A DNA stretch of 64,000 nt from Motiliproteus sp. MSK22-1 (GTDB taxonomy: Bacteria; Pseudomonadota; Gammaproteobacteria; Pseudomonadales; Balneatricaceae), in the NCBI RefSeq assembly GCF_001968815.1, contig NZ_MIEQ01000049.1:1-64000 (forward strand), in the 5' to 3' direction. Shown here in pieces: positions 52,598 to 63,054 of the stretch (its first letter is position 1; each line of letters opens with the position of its first letter). The translations under genes were made by a program, and so were the position numbers. Below the pieces are notes generated by a model. It was not told the origin of the DNA and did no database searches. It saw nothing but the letters and a program-made list of their open reading frames with translations.

Positions 52598-54664
52598 ATG
52601 ATGATAGGTAACATATCAAGTTCTCACCCGACGGATATGGATGAAGGTGTAATACGAGTATTTGACGCAACTCCTGTAGCCATGGTGCTCTCACGATTGG
52701 ATGGCAGTCTGGAATATGTCAATCCTGCGATGAACAGGTTGCTTGGCTACAGCTGTGATGAAATCTATCAGGACCATGTGGTTATCTCTCACCCGGATAA
52801 TCTGGATATCAACACCAAGATTCGTCAGCAATTAAATCAAGACCCTTTTACTCCTATCGTTATAGAAAAACGATACCTGCATAAATCAGGCAGGGCTATC
52901 CCTGGTTTACTTACCATGGTGGCGCAGGAAGATGGCAAGGGTAATATTAAGCGGTTTATTGCTCAAATAGTCGATTTGACGATGCGTAAGCATGCAGAAA
53001 AATCACTATTGCTGTTTAAGACATTACTGGATAACTCCAATGATGGTATCTACGTAATTAATCCAGATACCAGCGGCTTTTTAGAATGTAACCGCCTGGC
53101 CTATGAACGGTTAGGCTACACGCGCTCAGAGTTGATGAAACTGAGCGTTATTGATATCAGTCCAAGTTTACCATCCGGGGATGGCTGGTTAGAGCATGTG
53201 GCCAGGCTCAAAAAGGCAGGTAGTATCCTTTTGGAACGTGAACATATTCGTAAGGATGGTTCATTATTTCCTGTTGAGGCTAACATCAGTTATCTGGAAC
53301 AGGGAGATCAGGCTTATCTGGTAGCTGTTGTCAGAGATATATCCCGTCGCAAACACAATGAATCGCTGATTTGGAAGCAGGCAAATTTTGATTCTCTGAC
53401 TGAGCTTCCCGGGCGGCGACTGTTGCTTGACCGTCTTGAGCAGGCGATGAAAAAGGCTCATCGGTCTGAGAAGCGAGTGGCCGTTTTATATCTGGATCTG
53501 GATCGGTTTAAGGAAGTGAATGATAGCCTTGGTCATGCTAAAGGGGATGAGTTGCTGATTGAGGCCGCAAAAAGGCTCAGTTTGTGCGTAAGGGACTCAG
53601 ATACACTGGCGCGCAAAGGGGGAGATGAGTTCACCATTGTTATGGGGGAGTTGGATGATCGGGAAGATGTCGAGCGCGTTGCCGGTACTATTCTGGCGGA
53701 AATGGATCGACCGTTCCAGCTGGGTACTGAGCAGGTTTATATTACAACCAGTATCGGTATCAGTTTTTACCCGGATGACGGAGTGAGCTCGGAAGCCCTG
53801 TTCAAGGGAGCTGATCAGGCAATGTATGCTGCCAAAGACGGAGGTAGGAATCGATTCCAGTATTTTACTCGTTCTATGCACCAACAGGCACTGGATCGTC
53901 TTGAGCTGATTCGTGATCTGCGCAAAGCACTCACTGAAAATCAGTTCTTGTTGCACTATCAGCCCATAGTGGAGTTGGCATCAGGTAGTATATGCAAAGC
54001 TGAAGCGCTTATTCGCTGGCAGCACCCTCAAAAGGGCATGATCAGACCAGATGTGTTTATCCCTGTTGCTGAAGAGAGTGGATTGATTTCAGAAATTGGA
54101 GATTGGGTTTTTCGTCAGGTGGTCCAGCAAGTCTCTTTGTGGCGTCATTCGAATCAGGGTGATTTTCAGGTCAGTATCAATACATCTCCTATTCAATACT
54201 TGGATGGAAGTACAGGAATGGAGCAGTGGATCGGCTATTTGAAATCTCTGGGGTTACCCGGAGAGGCCTTAACTGTGGAAATAACAGAAGGAGTGCTGAT
54301 GGATTCTCATACCGGAATTATGGAAAAGTTATTGGCTTTTCAGGCATCCGGAATAGATGTTGCCTTGGATGATTTTGGAACAGGGTATTCTTCCCTTTCT
54401 TATTTAAAGAAATTTGATATTAACTTCATAAAAATAGACCGATCTTTTGTCAATAATCTAGCCGTTGACTCAGATGACCATGTGCTGTGTGAAGCGATTA
54501 TTGCTATGGCTCATAAGCTGGGTATTAAAGTGATTGCTGAAGGTGTTGAAACCGATGAGCAGAAACAGCTTTTAGCTGCTGCTGGCTGTGATTATGGGCA
54601 AGGGTATTTATTTTCCAAACCGGTTCCCGCTGAGCTGTTTGAAAAACTGCTATCTTGGAAATAG
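52598..54664 (+). CDS. PAS-PAS-GGDEF-EAL c-di-GMP signalling protein
   Basis: The 688-residue soluble protein has two PAS domains (about 18-130 and 140-260; the second contains NDGIYVINPDTSGFLECNRLA). A GGDEF domain with intact ARKGGDEFTIV and an EAL domain with KAEALIRWQHP, EITEGVL and DDFGTGYSSLSYLKK follow. Both active sites look complete. No membrane segment, so the signal is cytosolic (ligand or redox through PAS). Possible starts are GTG 52586 and ATG 52598 or 52601. Confidence 0.92.
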   Translation: MMIGNISSSHPTDMDEGVIRVFDATPVAMVLSRLDGSLEYVNPAMNRLLGYSCDEIYQDHVVISHPDNLDINTKIRQQLNQDPFTPIVIEKRYLHKSGRAIPGLLTMVAQEDGKGNIKRFIAQIVDLTMRKHAEKSLLLFKTLLDNSNDGIYVINPDTSGFLECNRLAYERLGYTRSELMKLSVIDISPSLPSGDGWLEHVARLKKAGSILLEREHIRKDGSLFPVEANISYLEQGDQAYLVAVVRDISRRKHNESLIWKQANFDSLTELPGRRLLLDRLEQAMKKAHRSEKRVAVLYLDLDRFKEVNDSLGHAKGDELLIEAAKRLSLCVRDSDTLARKGGDEFTIVMGELDDREDVERVAGTILAEMDRPFQLGTEQVYITTSIGISFYPDDGVSSEALFKGADQAMYAAKDGGRNRFQYFTRSMHQQALDRLELIRDLRKALTENQFLLHYQPIVELASGSICKAEALIRWQHPQKGMIRPDVFIPVAEESGLISEIGDWVFRQVVQQVSLWRHSNQGDFQVSINTSPIQYLDGSTGMEQWIGYLKSLGLPGEALTVEITEGVLMDSHTGIMEKLLAFQASGIDVALDDFGTGYSSLSYLKKFDINFIKIDRSFVNNLAVDSDDHVLCEAIIAMAHKLGIKVIAEGVETDEQKQLLAAAGCDYGQGYLFSKPVPAELFEKLLSWK

Positions 54665-54731
54665 TGTCTGGAGTCGTTTTTGGTGGCCAATTCTGGCCTT
54701 GCTGGTATATCCCGGACTTTTCATGGGTTTC

Positions 54732-54890
54732 TTAGTTATGCATCCAGCTTTGTTTGTTTTCCAGGAGAAACTCTGCAAATGCCTGATGAATGCAGCCCAA
54801 GGCATGTTTACGTTTATAGACCATATCTACTTCTACACTAACAGCTGACATAGGGATGTTCGGTTTGTCATCAAATGGGAAGGGGAGAGC
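54732..54890 (-). pseudogene. Remnant of a LysR-type regulator C-terminus
   Basis: A 52-residue minus-strand frame (ALPFPFDDKPNIPMSAVSV ... MVYKRKHALGCIHQAFAEFLLEN) has the pattern of the last strand and helix of LysR-type effector domains. Upstream in the same frame there is a stop, and neighbouring frames hold further scraps. It lies divergent to a glutathione transferase gene, a common LysR arrangement, so a decayed regulator is plausible. Confidence 0.4.
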
Positions 54891-55026
54891 CTATATTCTA
54901 AAAATTGGTCAGTTCAATGAGGATCATCTGACAGACTTTGTTTATCTGAGTGGTTCGTCCAGCCGCTAGACCCTGTCTGTACACTTGTTAATACACAAAA
55001 TTCATGGAAGGTTCTTTGGGTAAAGG

Positions 55027-55049
55027 CTCCTGACAACCGTTGTCAGGAG
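55027..55049. other. 10-bp perfect hairpin
   Basis: CTCCTGACAA-CCG-TTGTCAGGAG forms a very stable stem about 160 bp before the glutathione transferase gene, with no T tract on either side. It could be a terminator for the LysR remnant's old transcript, or a protein-binding palindrome. Confidence 0.5.
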
Positions 55050-55206
55050 TCCCTGCTACTCTTTAAGCTAGTAGGTAAGTAAATCTCGGCAGGTAAGTAA
55101 ATCCCGGGTGTACGCAAATAATGAAAGATACTTGAACCATTGGAGGCTTCGTTACCCCTTTATATCCTGTTACAGCTGATACTCATGAATTTTAGGACAA
55201 CATATC

Positions 55207-55815
55207 ATGTACACACTTTATCATTTCCCCCACTCTCAGCACGCTCGACGGGTAGTTTCTTTACTGGAAGAGGCACAACTTGAATACCAGTTGAAACATG
55301 TTGCCATGGATAAGGGGGAGTACCTTTCGCCAGAATATCTGGCTATTAATCCTAATCACCAGGTTCCCACACTGCTTGATGACGGAGTTAAAATTCATGA
55401 GTCCAATGGGATTCTACGCTATCTCTGTTACAAGCATCGGCTGGTGAACTGGTACCCGGATGATCTGCCCAGAAGGGCTTTAGTCGAACAGTGGCTGGAT
55501 TGGAACCAGTGCCGTCTTGGGCCGGTTGTGGTCGATATTGTTTTAAACAAAGTCTTTATGGGGGATAAGGGTGATCTGCAAGCGGCTGCGCTGGCAGAGA
55601 AAAAACTTCCAGAGCTTGCAAGTGTTCTTAATCAAGAGCTGGAGAAGAAAAATTATATAGCGGGTGATCAGCCAACGATTGCAGACCTTTCTTTAGCATC
55701 CAATATCTTTCAGCTGAGTTATGCTGATGCAGTACCTCAGTTAGCCGAGATTGAAAGCTGGTTTAAGCGAATCTGTGCGCTGCCAGGGTTTCAGAAATCC
55801 CTTCCCCAGCCTTGA
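55207..55815 (+). CDS. Glutathione S-transferase family protein
   Basis: The 202-residue protein has a thioredoxin-like N-terminal domain (MYTLYHFPHSQHARRVVSLLEE, with the NPNHQVPTLLDDG cis-proline motif and HESNGILRYL for glutathione binding) and a helical C-terminal domain (LVEQWLDWNQ, GDQPTIADLSLASN). It resembles theta/beta-like bacterial GSTs. The substrate is unknown. Followed by a hairpin terminator. Confidence 0.92.
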   Translation: MYTLYHFPHSQHARRVVSLLEEAQLEYQLKHVAMDKGEYLSPEYLAINPNHQVPTLLDDGVKIHESNGILRYLCYKHRLVNWYPDDLPRRALVEQWLDWNQCRLGPVVVDIVLNKVFMGDKGDLQAAALAEKKLPELASVLNQELEKKNYIAGDQPTIADLSLASNIFQLSYADAVPQLAEIESWFKRICALPGFQKSLPQP

Positions 55816-55841
55816 ATTGTTAACTGAAGTTTTATTAAAGT

Positions 55842-55872
55842 GCAAAGCGGCTATGATTGACCGCTTTGCTTT
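55842..55872. terminator. Terminator between GST and pilL
   Basis: GCAAAGCGG / CCGCTTTGC (9 bp, 10-base loop, 55842-55869) followed by TTTGTCT lies between convergent genes and can serve both. Confidence 0.65.
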
Positions 55873-55885
55873 GTCTGCGCTGTCG

Positions 55886-58800
55886 TCAGTGTTGTTCTGC
55901 CAATTCAACGCTTGTTGGTTCCAGTAGGTCTTCTACCGAGCTTAACAGCTGAGTTTCAGTCCAAGGTTTGGTGATATAACAATTCACTCCTGCATTATCA
56001 GCTTCCAACCTGTGTTTGGAGGTCGAGCGGGAGGTAATCATAATGATTGGAATATTCCGGGTTTCTTCGAGTCCCCTTAAAGATGTAGTCAACTCCACAC
56101 CATTCATTCTCGGCATTTCATAGTCCGTCAGAATCAGGTCAGGGGGATCACGACGAATTTTATTCATTGCGTCCAGCCCGTCAATGGCCGAGTGGACCTC
56201 ATAACCAATGTCACGGAATAGGGTGATGAGTGATTTTCGTGCACTGATTGAGTCATCAACCACCATCACCTTGGCCAGCCTGTGTTCTTCTTCCACGGCT
56301 ACCAACTCAGTATTGAGCTTCTTATTACTGCTTTCGTATTGCACTCGTGCGGGCAAGTCGATAACCGGAGCAACTTCACCGTTGGCCAGGATGGTCAGTC
56401 CAGGAATACCTGGTAGTGTCGGAATAAGCTCACCCATATCTTTAAATATCAGTTCACGATGAGCCAGAATCTCCCTGACCATCACTGCTACCAGCTGATT
56501 TTGTCCAAGGTTTACAATCAGTACCGGGTGGATACGGTCTTTCTGCTGGGCTGGTTGAGGTGCTTTTCCGGTTAATGATTCCAGCGTGATAGCGGGATAG
56601 TTCTGCTCATCAGTTTTAAAAACAAGACCGTCTTCAGTTTCACTAAAGGTACCATCTATGGAGAGTAAGCTTTGTTCAACGCCACGCGTTGATAGGGCTA
56701 CTATTTGTCGACCTGCACGGACCAGTAGAACACGAATCATCAGTGAACTGGGTGGAAGTGAGAGCTCGATACGTGTGCCTTTTCCGGGTTCGGACTGGAG
56801 CTGTAAAGATCCGTGTAGCTGGGTAACCTGCCGATTAACTACATCCATGCCGATACCGCGCCCGGAAAGATGACTGGTTTCATCACGGGTGGAGAATCCA
56901 GGGAGTAGAATCAGTCGCTGGGTTTCCTGTTCGGATAATTGAACATCTGGATCAACCAGGCCTTTTCTATCTGCTTCCTGGCGAACGCGAAGAGTATCAA
57001 TACCGGCGCCATCGTCCTGACAGGATATCAGTAGCTGGTCACTGTCTCGCTGGAAGCTGAGTTTAATTGTGCCAACCTTCGGTTTATCCAGTTCAAATCG
57101 TGTATGAGGTGTTTCCAGACCGTGGTCAACGGCATTGCGAATAATATGCATGAGTGGGGCTGTTAGTTCCCCAAGGACCTGGCTATCGATCATGACCCCT
57201 TCACCTTCGATCACCAATTTTGCGTTCTTGCCTGTCGCGCGGCAAGCTTGACGCAGAATTCGGTGGACTCGAGCACTGATTGTGCTTACGGAGACCATTC
57301 GAGTACGCACGATATTGTCCAGTGCTTCTTTTTGCAGACCGGATTGCGCACTGTGTAATTCGATCAGTTGGTGGATATGATCGTTCATACCGCTGCTTAC
57401 TTCACTGACGTCAGCGGCGGCTTCGTGCAAACGGGAGATACCGCTATGCAGTTCGTTGAAACGGTCCATTTCAAGCGGATCGAAGTCCTTGTCATCGATA
57501 TCCGTGGAGGGGTTGAGATGAGAGTATTCTTGCAGTCGCTGTTCCAGATCTGTCATTACTCGCTCCATTGCGCGATAGCGATCACGACTGGTTCGGGTAA
57601 GTCGACGCAGCTGGGTCAGTTCTTCATCCAACTGGGTGCTGAGAGTGGTGCTTTCCCCGGCAATACGGAACAGGTTGTCGAGCAGATTGAGCGGTACTGA
57701 AAGTGTGGGCTGCTGCTGGGACTCTGCGGCTTTCTCTGGAGTTTCAGCTGCTTTTTGCCTGGCTTGCGTATCTTGTTGTTCAGGCTTTGACGAATCAATG
57801 CTCTCGACAGCAGGTTTATTTATTTCAGCTGTGGTGCTGATTGGCGCTGTTATCGTTTCAGGTACTTCAGCATTTTCCTGCGCTGTCACTAAAGCTGAGG
57901 GCTGGACATCATCGTCACTTTTTATGCTTTCGTCACTATCGTTGCTTTCATCCCCTTTGTGGGTAATCGCGTCAATGCCTTCAGTTTTGGCCAGATAATG
58001 CCAGTCCAGGATGCTCTGAAGGCAAGATAGGGCTGACTCAGGAGCGGGTTCGTTGTCGGTCACTGAATCACACATGGCGGATAGACAGTCGCCAGCATCA
58101 AGTAGATCTGAACTTAAGCGTTCGCCGGGTAAGGTTTGAGCCTCTGTCAGGAGTTCTAAAATATCCTCCAGATAGTGGGTGAGGTTTGCAAGCCCACGTA
58201 TGCCAGCCATGTTGGCTAACCCTTTGATCGTATGCGCGGCACGTTGTGCATCGCGCAGTGAGTCAGTATCACCACTATCTGAAACAGTTTGCAGCAACAG
58301 GGCAAATTCTTCTGATAACTCAGGAAGTTCCGTATAAAGCATGGACATCAACTCAGGGTCAATGTCTTTCTCGCTAGTCAGTGATACCTCATCCTCAGTT
58401 GCAGTTCTTCTTTCGACCGCACTGGAATCCTGAATGGAAGCCAGTGCTAACAGGCCACTGAGAAAAGCGGCCTGTTCCACATTGAGGCCGCAGGGAAGCT
58501 CTGTGCAATAATCAATCAGTGCATCACGATGAGTCTTATCAGTCATTTCAGACAGATAAAGTCTAAGGGCTGTCAGGGAGGACCCTATATTCGCTGTTAC
58601 AGGTCTATTGTCTTCAAGAATTTCAGCAGATTGTCGTGGGTCTGTAAGCCAATTGATATTGGTGATTAACCCCTCGGCTACAAAGCGTGCGCCAAGTAAA
58701 CCGACGGTGTCCAAGGCCCGTGCCAAAGCGGCGAGCTGAGTACCGGTATCATCCAGTAAAGCAGGGGATACGGTATTATCTGCTGTTTGCCATTGATCCT

Positions 58801-61000
58801 GTAATGCCGTCAATGACTCGGTCAGCATTGATATTACCGCCGAATCCACAGCGGGGTGGTTTTCAGCCAGTAAGTTGAAATTCACCTGAAGAAAATCTTG
58901 TTTTTCAATAGCTTCAGCGGAACGGCTAGCCGCTTCAGGTTTAGGTTCAGGTTCAGCGAAATCTACTTCTTGTTCAGGTTCTTCTTCAAATACATCCGCT
59001 GGGATCTCAATTTCTTCTTCTGTTTCATCGGTGTTTTGGTTGACTATGGCAGATGTTTGCGGCTGAGACATTTGAGATTGTTGAACAACGGGTTCGAGCT
59101 GCTCTATATCTTCCACCAGTAGCGGCTGCAAAAATTCTATATCTTCAGCCGGTAATGGTTCCGACCATTGTTCACTGCTCATAACTGCAATGACGTGTTC
59201 AATCGCTTCTTGCGAGGGACTGCTAACCAGTGTTGATACGTGCTGATGGAGTTGCTTGGTGACGTCACTATGAACAGAATGCTCGTCGTCTTCGGTTTCC
59301 TGAATCAATTCTGCGTAGAGTGCAAAGAGATCGGAGAAACCGGTGAACCCAGCTTCGCTACAGGCTTCGGACAGCTGGTGTATGTTTTCTATCAGTGGTT
59401 CGCCATCCGCGTTGGTTCCTCGCCAGACTCCCTGATGATATTCCAGGGTCTGGTGCATTTGCGTGTAAACTGCAAGCTGTTCTGCCTGTTCTGCCTGTTC
59501 TGCCTGTTCTGCCTGTTCGGGGGACGGGGAAGTATTTGAAATCTCTGAAAGATCAGGCTCGACAGCAGCCTGCTCTTCGGCTTCTGCCGCTATGGCCTCA
59601 ATATTATCTGAAACAACAGTATCCAGATGGGTGCTATCTTCCGATTCGGAGTGGATGCTGTCAGCCTCATTAGTATCCAATTCAACGCTGTCGAGCGTTT
59701 GCATGTGGGGCTCTTCGATACCAGGTTCTTCATTTTCAGATTCTTCAATCTCAAAGTCTTCAGCATCAATTTCAATGATATCCAGGTCTACTTCGTCAAT
59801 TTCCTCACTATAGATTTCTGGATCTTCAATATCGATATCATCAATTTCTGAGAGACTACTTATTTCGTCATCATTATTAATTTCAGGCTCATCGGCGAAT
59901 TCTGTATCCTCAAGCTCCAGTTCAAATTCGGAACCGTCAACATCAATAAGGATGCTTTCAATATCAACCGGATCTACCGATGCTGCTTCGCTGGATTGCT
60001 CAGCAGCTTCGGTTGTCGGTTTTGTTGTCTGATCAACTTGTTGCTGTTGCGTCAATACTGCCGCTAACCGCTTACTGTCTTCATTTAGAAGAGTTTGAAG
60101 AAAGCTAATATCCTCTGCTGGTAGCGGATCTGGCCACTGCTCGCTGGCCATTATGCGGGTTACTGAATCCACGGTCTGCATCGATGGTGTTTGTATCAGC
60201 ACCGATATTGCCTGATGCAGTTGTTGAACTATCCCGCTGCTGAGAGTAAAGGCTTCTTCACCCAGTTGTTGAATAAATTCCGCGTACAGGGTGAAAAGGT
60301 CGGCAACCCCGGACATTTCCATCTCGCTACAGTTATCGGCAAGCTGATGGATTTTTATGATTAGTTTTTCACCACCGAGATCATCTGCTGGTTTGGTGGA
60401 TTGGTGATAATCCAGGATAGCTAGAAGGTCCGTAGACAAAGATAACAAAGCAGTGTCTTGTTGGGACAAAGGTTGAACCGTTAACTGAGCCGTGTCATCG
60501 GAGACAGCCTCTGGTTGTTCGACTATCGGAGTGATAATCGCGGGTCCTTTCGTTTCGGGAGCTATTGTTGCAGCCGGCGAAGCCGTTGTATCTTTCGAAA
60601 CACTGGCTAGCTGGTCCAAGTCTGAGGTTAGAACCTGGGCGACAAATTCCTGATCTTCTTTTTCCAATGGTTGAGGCCAGCGGTGATCTTTAAGGCAGTT
60701 CAACAAAGGATCTACAGCAGATGCAGGGCTGTGAACCAATAACCTAAGTCCCTGTGCAGTGTTCGCAAGCAACTCACCTTGTGTAGGTGTTTTATCGTGC
60801 TGCAACGGATCGACCAGCTCTGCCAAAAGAACCAGAGCATCTGATACACCCTGATATTCAGCATCGCTGTAGCGATCGGCCATAGCGTGCAGCGCTTCGA
60901 CTATAGCAGTCACGGTGCTTTCTGAGCAGCCATCGGACTGCCTTGCCAGGTCCAGAAGGTCGCCGATCTCTGTCAGCGCACTGATTTCATCTAACTGCAT
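55886..61000 (-). CDS. pilL: Pil/Chp chemosensory hybrid histidine kinase (PilL/ChpA-type)
   Basis: This 1704-residue CheA-like kinase should control type IV pilus twitching and/or cAMP. The N-terminus has three related helical units (about 10-132, 188-316 and 511-638) separated by a very acidic linker. One canonical Hpt domain has His923 in AAHTIKGLANMAG. A dimerisation helix pair, the ATPase (MHIIRNAVDHGLETP, DDGAGID, GRGIGMDVV; about 1270-1415), a CheW-like domain and a C-terminal receiver with Asp1626 in LILTDYEMPRMNG follow. ChpA has several Hpt-like units; here only one keeps the phosphorylatable His. It is preceded by pilJ. Confidence 0.92.
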   Translation of the reverse strand: MQLDEISALTEIGDLLDLARQSDGCSESTVTAIVEALHAMADRYSDAEYQGVSDALVLLAELVDPLQHDKTPTQGELLANTAQGLRLLVHSPASAVDPLLNCLKDHRWPQPLEKEDQEFVAQVLTSDLDQLASVSKDTTASPAATIAPETKGPAIITPIVEQPEAVSDDTAQLTVQPLSQQDTALLSLSTDLLAILDYHQSTKPADDLGGEKLIIKIHQLADNCSEMEMSGVADLFTLYAEFIQQLGEEAFTLSSGIVQQLHQAISVLIQTPSMQTVDSVTRIMASEQWPDPLPAEDISFLQTLLNEDSKRLAAVLTQQQQVDQTTKPTTEAAEQSSEAASVDPVDIESILIDVDGSEFELELEDTEFADEPEINNDDEISSLSEIDDIDIEDPEIYSEEIDEVDLDIIEIDAEDFEIEESENEEPGIEEPHMQTLDSVELDTNEADSIHSESEDSTHLDTVVSDNIEAIAAEAEEQAAVEPDLSEISNTSPSPEQAEQAEQAEQAEQLAVYTQMHQTLEYHQGVWRGTNADGEPLIENIHQLSEACSEAGFTGFSDLFALYAELIQETEDDEHSVHSDVTKQLHQHVSTLVSSPSQEAIEHVIAVMSSEQWSEPLPAEDIEFLQPLLVEDIEQLEPVVQQSQMSQPQTSAIVNQNTDETEEEIEIPADVFEEEPEQEVDFAEPEPKPEAASRSAEAIEKQDFLQVNFNLLAENHPAVDSAVISMLTESLTALQDQWQTADNTVSPALLDDTGTQLAALARALDTVGLLGARFVAEGLITNINWLTDPRQSAEILEDNRPVTANIGSSLTALRLYLSEMTDKTHRDALIDYCTELPCGLNVEQAAFLSGLLALASIQDSSAVERRTATEDEVSLTSEKDIDPELMSMLYTELPELSEEFALLLQTVSDSGDTDSLRDAQRAAHTIKGLANMAGIRGLANLTHYLEDILELLTEAQTLPGERLSSDLLDAGDCLSAMCDSVTDNEPAPESALSCLQSILDWHYLAKTEGIDAITHKGDESNDSDESIKSDDDVQPSALVTAQENAEVPETITAPISTTAEINKPAVESIDSSKPEQQDTQARQKAAETPEKAAESQQQPTLSVPLNLLDNLFRIAGESTTLSTQLDEELTQLRRLTRTSRDRYRAMERVMTDLEQRLQEYSHLNPSTDIDDKDFDPLEMDRFNELHSGISRLHEAAADVSEVSSGMNDHIHQLIELHSAQSGLQKEALDNIVRTRMVSVSTISARVHRILRQACRATGKNAKLVIEGEGVMIDSQVLGELTAPLMHIIRNAVDHGLETPHTRFELDKPKVGTIKLSFQRDSDQLLISCQDDGAGIDTLRVRQEADRKGLVDPDVQLSEQETQRLILLPGFSTRDETSHLSGRGIGMDVVNRQVTQLHGSLQLQSEPGKGTRIELSLPPSSLMIRVLLVRAGRQIVALSTRGVEQSLLSIDGTFSETEDGLVFKTDEQNYPAITLESLTGKAPQPAQQKDRIHPVLIVNLGQNQLVAVMVREILAHRELIFKDMGELIPTLPGIPGLTILANGEVAPVIDLPARVQYESSNKKLNTELVAVEEEHRLAKVMVVDDSISARKSLITLFRDIGYEVHSAIDGLDAMNKIRRDPPDLILTDYEMPRMNGVELTTSLRGLEETRNIPIIMITSRSTSKHRLEADNAGVNCYITKPWTETQLLSSVEDLLEPTSVELAEQH
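59477..59518 (-). repeat. 9-bp tandem repeat in pilL (Ala-Glu-Gln)
   Basis: Four exact units of CTGTTCTGC (plus strand) and a partial fifth encode an E-Q-A repeat at residues about 495-508. Unit length keeps the frame whatever the copy number. Confidence 0.85.
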
Positions 61001-61036
61001 GTTTTTTTCCTATCACCGGTTAGATCTCAGGCTTGA

Positions 61037-62947
61037 TCAAGAACCGGTCAGCTTAAATACACTGACCGATTGTTGCAGCTCTTGGGCTGCTCCTACCAGT
61101 TGTTCGGATAGCTCTGTCTGTTGCAGCATTTCTGAGCTGGTGATGCTGGTGGACTGTTCGATACTTGTTGCACGTATGTGCAACTGCTTGGCGACTTTTG
61201 CCTGGCTGACGGCACTCTTGGCTATCCGGACTACCGATTTTACCAGGGTGTTTGTAGCTGTTCGGGTTTCATCCATTCGTTCACCCGCTTCTTCCGCAAG
61301 GCGGGTTCCGTTGACAACTTCCGAGATTACCGTATTCATAACCTGAATCGTATCACTGGTTTCCAGCTGGATATTATTAACCAGGGTTTCGATTTCAGCG
61401 GTTGCTTCACGGGAGTTTTCAGCCAGTCGCTGTACCTCGTCTACAACCACCGTCAGACCTCGGCCTGCTTCACCCGCTGATGCGGCGTGCATACTGGCGT
61501 TAAGGGACAGAATATGGGTTCGCTCGGAAATATTGTTGATCAAGCCAACGATACCACCGATTTCCTGAGAACGTTCTCCGAGACGCTTGATCCTCTTTTC
61601 AGCCTCGTGAATAGTCTGACGAATATTGTTGATACTGTTAATTGTTTCGGATACCGAGGTCATAGCGGTTTCTGATGTGCTGATCGCCTGCTTGGAAGTG
61701 GTATGAGATACAGTGGCCAGCTGCGCGATGAGCTGCATGGCGTTAATAACCGACTCAAGTTCTTTAAGCGTTTCAGTTATTTCCTCTTGTTCACTGGTGG
61801 TGTGAGTACGTACTTTTTCAGTCTGGGAACGAATCTGTGAAGAGGCATTATCGACCTGCTGAGATACGTTGATTACATCCTTCAGAGTGGTTTCAATGGA
61901 GGTTGCCAGCTGATTGATGGAGTCCGATACCGCACCGGTAATGTCTTCTGCTACTGGAACCCGGATACTCAGATCCCGTTGACTTAGCTGGAATACGTTT
62001 TGGATCAGGGTAATTACCGATGAGTTAAGAGCGTTACTTTCAGCTTCTTTCTCCTGAAGAGCTGTGTTCTTTTCGTCTAATAGCTCATCAAGAACCATTC
62101 CCAGCTGGCCTAGTTCGTTCTTACTTCTCAGACCGGTGCGAGCATCGGCGTCACCCTCTCGAACTCGTCTGATCGTTTTCATCAAGGTTTCAACCGGGTG
62201 TAAGATACCATTGTTAAAGATGACTGCAGTAACAACGAGTGCGGCCAGTGACAGGGCAATGGCATTTCGGAACAATATGCCGTTTTCTTCAATGGCGTTA
62301 TTCGCTTCTATCTTATCGGCTTCAGCATAGGCGAGTCGGAGTTTCTCCAAATCTCTCAATTTAACTTCAACCGCAAATAGAGTGGTGTCTGCACTGACAG
62401 CGGGTAATTCCTCTTCGAGAATCATCGGGAATATTTCCAGACCATCTTCGTTAGCTAAGGTCTCTTCCGTTGATGCATTGCGCTTTTCTTCTTCTTTGGC
62501 ATTGTTGCGTTTTTCTTCTTCCTCCAGGCGGAGCAAGCGTTCCGAAAGTGCCTGGCGTAAACTTGCAGTCAGCTGTTTATCCTCTTCGCTGCGAAGAAAC
62601 TGTTCCAGTTTGACCAGTGCAGTATTTGCATCTGTTAAACGGTTCTTACGGTTACTGAGGTTGATTCTCTTTTTGTAGAGGTAGGTTGAACTGTTTATAT
62701 CTTCCTGAGCCTGTTCTAACAAAAGATCATTTTCGTAGAAGAACACCCACTGAATATTACTTCGAACCGTGTTGATGTGGGTGGTCAGGCTGTTTAAGTT
62801 GTTATTACGCTCCTGAGTGTCCTCGCCAATCTTCAACAGCTCTGCGTAGAGGAATGCCATGAAACCTGCAGTAATCAGGATGAATAAAGCTGATATTGTC
62901 AGCTTGGTGGTTGTGCGTACGTTCCAAAGTTCAGACCTTTGACTCAT
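61037..62947 (-). CDS. pilJ: Pil/Chp methyl-accepting chemoreceptor
   Basis: The 636-residue membrane receptor has TM1 (residues about 17-39), a helical periplasmic part with a charged Glu/Arg-rich stretch (EEEEKRNNAKEEEKRN), TM2 (about 235-255) and HAMP. A signalling domain with the tip EIGGIVGLINNISERTHILSLNASMHAASAGEAGRGL follows, the variant sequence typical of PilJ rather than ordinary MCPs. ATG 62947 is chosen because GGAGG lies eight bases upstream, inside the longer frame to 62974. It feeds signals to PilL through PilI. Confidence 0.92.
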   Translation of the reverse strand: MSQRSELWNVRTTTKLTISALFILITAGFMAFLYAELLKIGEDTQERNNNLNSLTTHINTVRSNIQWVFFYENDLLLEQAQEDINSSTYLYKKRINLSNRKNRLTDANTALVKLEQFLRSEEDKQLTASLRQALSERLLRLEEEEKRNNAKEEEKRNASTEETLANEDGLEIFPMILEEELPAVSADTTLFAVEVKLRDLEKLRLAYAEADKIEANNAIEENGILFRNAIALSLAALVVTAVIFNNGILHPVETLMKTIRRVREGDADARTGLRSKNELGQLGMVLDELLDEKNTALQEKEAESNALNSSVITLIQNVFQLSQRDLSIRVPVAEDITGAVSDSINQLATSIETTLKDVINVSQQVDNASSQIRSQTEKVRTHTTSEQEEITETLKELESVINAMQLIAQLATVSHTTSKQAISTSETAMTSVSETINSINNIRQTIHEAEKRIKRLGERSQEIGGIVGLINNISERTHILSLNASMHAASAGEAGRGLTVVVDEVQRLAENSREATAEIETLVNNIQLETSDTIQVMNTVISEVVNGTRLAEEAGERMDETRTATNTLVKSVVRIAKSAVSQAKVAKQLHIRATSIEQSTSITSSEMLQQTELSEQLVGAAQELQQSVSVFKLTGS

Positions 62948-63054
62948 GATCTGCAGCCTCCGTTGGGATGACAATCGTTATGTAATAAGGGTATGTCTGA
63001 GTAAATGCTGTTTTTAGCGGCCCGAGAGCGCCGATTTTCTTATGTCGGAGTTGA

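Noticed and set aside
58898-59851. Phe- or Ser-rich plus-strand frames opposite pilL
   Set aside because: They mirror the acidic Glu/Asp-rich linker of PilL on the other strand and have no start signals.
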